A DNA stretch of 64,000 nucleotides, from assembly GCA_033002965.1 (NCBI GenBank), contig JAURVB010012639.1:62001-126000 (forward strand), written 5' to 3'. This DNA is from Piper betle (Eukaryota > Streptophyta > Magnoliopsida > Piperales > Piperaceae). Positions 60,438-64,000 of this stretch are shown in pieces. The notes under the pieces were generated by a model. That model was not told the DNA's origin, did not search any database, and worked only from the letters and a program-made list of their open reading frames with translations. Each line of letters starts with the position of its first letter. Within the stretch, counting starts at the first letter, position 1. A program made the position numbers and the translations under genes.

Positions 60438-61557
60438 ATATTGTCCTGTTATTTGGCTGGTTTATCTGATCGGTTCCCTCCATTGATCTTATAGAATAAG
60501 CTAGGATGTTGCTGCCTTTTGAGCATCCATTTTTTTCAGTCAGATTGAAGAGAAATGTTGAGCTTGCTTTGTTATAAACTAATCACCTAGAGATTATTTA
60601 CATGGTTGGATAGCTCTATATGTAGTGTGCATGTATGTGTGTGTGTATATATATATATATATATTTGTATCAGAGAAATGACTATTCTTAATATGTGGGA
60701 AATTAATTAATTTTGGCTTTGTTGTTTGCAATATTTTTATTCGAGTAAAACTATTTATTGTGTGCATTCTAATGAAACATTCAAAGAAAAATCAATTACA
60801 TTTAAAATTGATAATGACTTATATAAAGAACTCTTCTACCCATCCCTTAACATTTTGATCCTAATGTTCGTTACATTGCCGTCAATATTCATATTATTTC
60901 TTGTCAAGTGCAGCTTTATTCCTCCACAAATCGAACTCTTGATTGTCTTTAGGCTTGATTTGGACATTTATAAGAGTTAATTACATTCACAATATCTTAT
61001 TCAAAAAATAGAATTTTACATTTATAATATTGTACATCAAATTTATAGAAAAAGGATATTATTTCCATTTAAGATCAGTAGGAAACTCTACTTTTTCATC
61101 ATGCTATATATAAATTAAATTATACACAAAACATCGAATTCCGAAACAAGCCAAGTCAAATGAAGTATACACAAGTTACATGTGTTGTCTCAATTGGAGT
61201 TCCAATTGTACTTTTTTATTATAGCAAAGCAAGTCAAATTAATTAAACCAAATAACAAGTTAAAGAGCTCTTATCATTGAAATATTTAAGACGAATCAAG
61301 TTTTTTTATTTTTTCCCCCTTTTTATTATCAACCTAATGAAAATATCTATCTTTAAACACTAAACCCTAAAAAGTTGTTTACGGGCTCATAGGTGCACCT
61401 TCCGAAAGTGGGAGGGGCGCACGTAAAAAATTGCATGGTGCACTTTAAAGGAAGTCGGTTGCACTTGCTTGCTCCCCACGCCATACTCTCAAACCGCGAA
61501 AAGCTCCCGCCTTTCTTCCTCCGATTTCTCCGGCGACGTTTTCGGAGGAACCCGACG
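60438..61557. other. Spacer between the oxygenase and PAM2-CUE genes
   Basis: AT-rich, with a short (TG)/(TA) tract near 60636-60663. No gene was seen. The last 200 bp should be promoter and leader of the next gene. Confidence 0.5.
61362..61370 (+). promoter_or_regulatory. Telo-box-like AAACCCTAA
   Basis: AAACCCTAA lies 196 bp before the ATG at 61558. Telo boxes are common in plant promoters of translation-related genes, which suits a poly(A)-binding-protein partner. A single short match, so only suggestive. Confidence 0.35.
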
Positions 61558-64000
61558 ATGGCCGATCTCCCCACTCCTGCGGGCGCCGATCCCTCCGATG
61601 ATCCTCCTCCCGACGGTGCCCCCGCCGTATGTTTCTGTCTTTCCCCGCTTCTCTTCCTCTCCATTTTGGTATCCTTTTTGCGAATTTTGATTGTTCGTTG
61701 CTTCGATTCGTGTGATTTTACCTATGCTGTTGTAGGGAGTGGATTTTTTTGATGTATTGTTGGTTTTTTTCGTGCGGATTGATTGTGTTTTTTTTGTGTG
61801 CATGCATTTGATGTTTGTTGTGGTTTTGTTGTTTGGAGATCAAAGTTCTTGATCTAGTTGTTGAAATCGATTTTGCAAATTTTGAGTTTTTTTTTCTTGG
61901 ATTCGTATGATTTCTTGTTTGTGGATTGTTTGTTTATTGCAATGGATGATTATTGTAGTGCAGGGTTGATTGCATGGATTTGAAGTTTGTTGTGGTTTGT
62001 TTTGTTTGTGGATCGACTGAGGTGGAGTTGGGGTTCGTGATCTCGTTGCTGTAATGGATTTGAATTTTGTGTGGGGTTTGCTTGATTGTGATGAATAATG
62101 GTTTTGTGGATGCAATGTTGATGGAGACGGACGAATGATAGCGATTGTTTGTTTGCGTTTGTGGGTCGATCAAGGGCGTGGTCAGGGCTCTTGATCTCGA
62201 TGTTTTTGGTTGTGGGGAAGTTTAGATGGTTCTTGATCTCGGTGCATCATTTGAAATTTGTTTGTATGATCCTTTGTTGAAATGGAGTGAAGAGAGAATG
62301 GTTCTGCTATGGAAGTTTTGGTAGCTGCCGTTCAATCCTCTTATTCTTTTCTTCGATTTGTTCGCTGTTTCGAAGCATGATTTGTAGGGGAGAATCAACA
62401 ATGGAGGGTAATCGCTGTTGTGCAGGGATTGCTGAAATGTACCTGTTTTCCTCTCTTTATGTTATTTTATTTTATTGTGGGTGGTGTGGATTTGAAACAC
62501 CGGGTTCTTGTTCAATGAATGTGATTTGAGAAGACTGGTTGAAGATATTTGATACTTTGCCTGTTCAGTAAGTCCTTGCGGTGAAGAAAGAGAATCTGAA
62601 GATTCTGATGAACTGCCCAGCCGGGAAGTGGTGTCAAAATGATTGATGGTTTATGTGCTTGCATTAGGAATTGTTTGGAATTCCTTGTGAAAGGAGGAAC
62701 TGCTCGGAGTGAATTGGGGGTGGTGTTTTGCATTATTGGATTGGCTGCTTAGCGGATTATGGGGAGAATAATTGTCTTGTTTTTCACAGGGATTGGCGTG
62801 CGAGGGCCTGAAATTTCTCGTTATTTCGGACAATGGTTGCTCCTGTTTTCTAAGCTTATCGGAAAAGATTTCAACTAGTCACTCTTCTTGATCGTTGAAT
62901 GACATTGAAGATTCAACACAAAGATACTTGATTCTCTGCTGATATGTTGTTTTAGAAAGTTAGTTGATACTCTGCTGATGTAGTGGCACTGCCAAAGATA
63001 TTCCATGGGATTGTTTGGTTGATTTTCATCGATTTGCCATTAACTGGATAATACTTAGTTGAATTATTTCTCATTTCACCCTAGCCTTCTTCTGCACGGC
63101 TTTCATCTAAGCCTTTCAGATAGCTGTTGGCTTCGGGGGCATGTTGCCTAGATAAAATTTGTCAAGTTTCCTACTTTATTATATCTATAAGTTTTATCTA
63201 AAATTTTGTTTTCTTCTACTTGAATAAAGGGAGCTTTTTGTTGTATTTTCATGTAGAATTCTGGCGAAGATAATGAGGAGGAGAAGCCTGTTAAGTCTGG
63301 CCTAAATCCATATGCAGCTTCATATGTGCCACTATCCCAACAAGCAACTTCTACAGACAGTGCAGCTGGAAAAATGCTGTCTTTGACTGGCCAGAGCACT
63401 GATCAGAAATGCCACCCGAAACAGATTTCTGCAAAGAGTGAAGTTGCAGAGAAAACTGAGCATATAGAACCTGAGGCTAATTTGGATACTTCCAAAATTG
63501 CAGACGATGAAGAACAGTCAGGGGATGATTCTTATGGCTTCGATTGGGAGTACGACTATTATCTTTCTGCACTTGTTGAACATGATGGTGAAATGCAATC
63601 TGAGGTTCCTTCTGACAACATCGACCATGACTTGGCTTTCCTTTCTTTTGTGTACCCTAATGAATCACTTGATGACCTTGTTGATGTGTACATCTCCAAC
63701 GGATTTGATGTGGGATCTGCAATGGATATGATGGGCGCCCTACTTGAGGTAAGCTCACTTTCTTATTATGTTTATGTAATTGTTTATCGTTTAATATCTG
63801 GCACTGGCTGAGGAGCGTCCTCATGACTGCTTAGTATGAGCAGAAGTTATTTGTTATGGGTATTCATTTTAAATCAGTTGTTCCGTTGATCGTCCTATGA
63901 GTTAGAAATTATCACTTTTATTAACTCTTACATTTATGTGGCCTACTGCATAACTTAGAGGAGCTAGTTCTATTGTGCGCAGGGAACTGGATTGGGTGAT
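61558..64000 (+). CDS. CID5-like: PABC-interacting protein with PAM2 and CUE motifs (5' part)
   Basis: Three exons are visible: 61558-61626, 63257-63748 and 63983 to the window edge, with a 1.63-kb first intron. Exon 1 encodes MADLPTPAGADPSDDPPPDG and ends APA. Exon 2 has the PAM2 motif SGLNPYAASYVPL at about residues 37-49, the peptide that binds the MLLE domain of poly(A)-binding protein. An acidic stretch (DDEEQSGDD, FDWEYDYY) follows. Then comes a CUE-like ubiquitin-binding segment, DLAFLSFVYPNESLDDLVDV to DMMGALLE. This PAM2-then-CUE order is that of the plant CTC-interacting proteins CID5/CID6. Frames agree across both introns. The C-terminus lies outside the window. Acting in cytoplasmic mRNA regulation is inferred from the family. 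Confidence 0.8.
61627..63256 (+). other. Long first intron of the PAM2-CUE gene
   Basis: T- and G-rich, with donor CC|GTATGT and acceptor ATGTAG|AA. The T-rich leader introns of plant genes often raise expression. The open frames seen here, including on the minus strand at 61840-62173, are composition artefacts with no domain. Confidence 0.6.

Noticed and set aside
61840..62173. Minus-strand Gln/Thr-rich frames in the first intron of the PAM2-CUE gene
   Set aside because: They mirror the T/G-rich intron composition and overlap one another.
1..64000. CRISPR arrays, operons, prophage or bacterial systems
   Set aside because: Intron-containing plant genes throughout; the regular repeats present are microsatellites, promoter units or transposon pieces.

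Overview
The window is nuclear DNA from a flowering plant. Its genes are intron-rich, with GT-AG introns and plant-type families: PDR/ABCG transporters, a D14/KAI2-family hydrolase, a 2-oxoglutarate oxygenase and a PAM2-CUE protein. The spacers are AT-rich and hold plant LTR retroelements, LINE relics and (TA)n tracts. I cannot name the species. I found no prokaryotic, organellar or viral genes.

Layout. 1-8290 is repeat territory. It starts with the 3' part of a large Ty3/gypsy-type LTR (1-2040), then has a gene-free spacer and a solo LTR with a perfect 5-bp target duplication (4668-8290). 11774-43198 is a tandem array of full-size ABCG transporters of the PDR type (AtABCG40/NpPDR1-like). Copy 1 (11774-18690) reads through 24 exons and is damaged only by a frameshift before its last membrane helix. 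Copy 2 (23090-32037) keeps all 24 exons but carries single-base deletions in exons 16 and 22 and a small LTR element in intron 12. Copies 3 and 4 (35145-38751 and 38752-43198) are decayed pseudogene pieces fused head to tail, with exons 12, 15 and 16 represented in both. The spacers between copies share blocks, so whole gene-plus-spacer units were duplicated. Copy 1 has a core-promoter-like block with RY (CATGCATG) motifs repeated four times.

43199-55290 is mostly repeats with one compact intact gene at 47966-48886, a D14-LIKE2-type alpha/beta hydrolase. A second solo LTR (50308-53188) has split a tRNA-Phe-like sequence exactly in its T arm. 55291-60437 is a 15-exon 2-oxoglutarate/Fe(II) oxygenase gene. 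61558 to the window end is the 5' part of a PABC-interacting (PAM2 + CUE, CID5/6-like) gene.

The genes are independent plus-strand units, not an operon. The biological theme is a local family of multidrug/hormone-type exporters expanding and decaying. I found no clearly new system. The best leads are the quadrupled promoter, the copy 3/4 fusion, the terminal frameshift in copy 1 and the tRNA interrupted by an LTR. Exon borders were placed by eye from splice signals, reading frame and comparison among the four copies.
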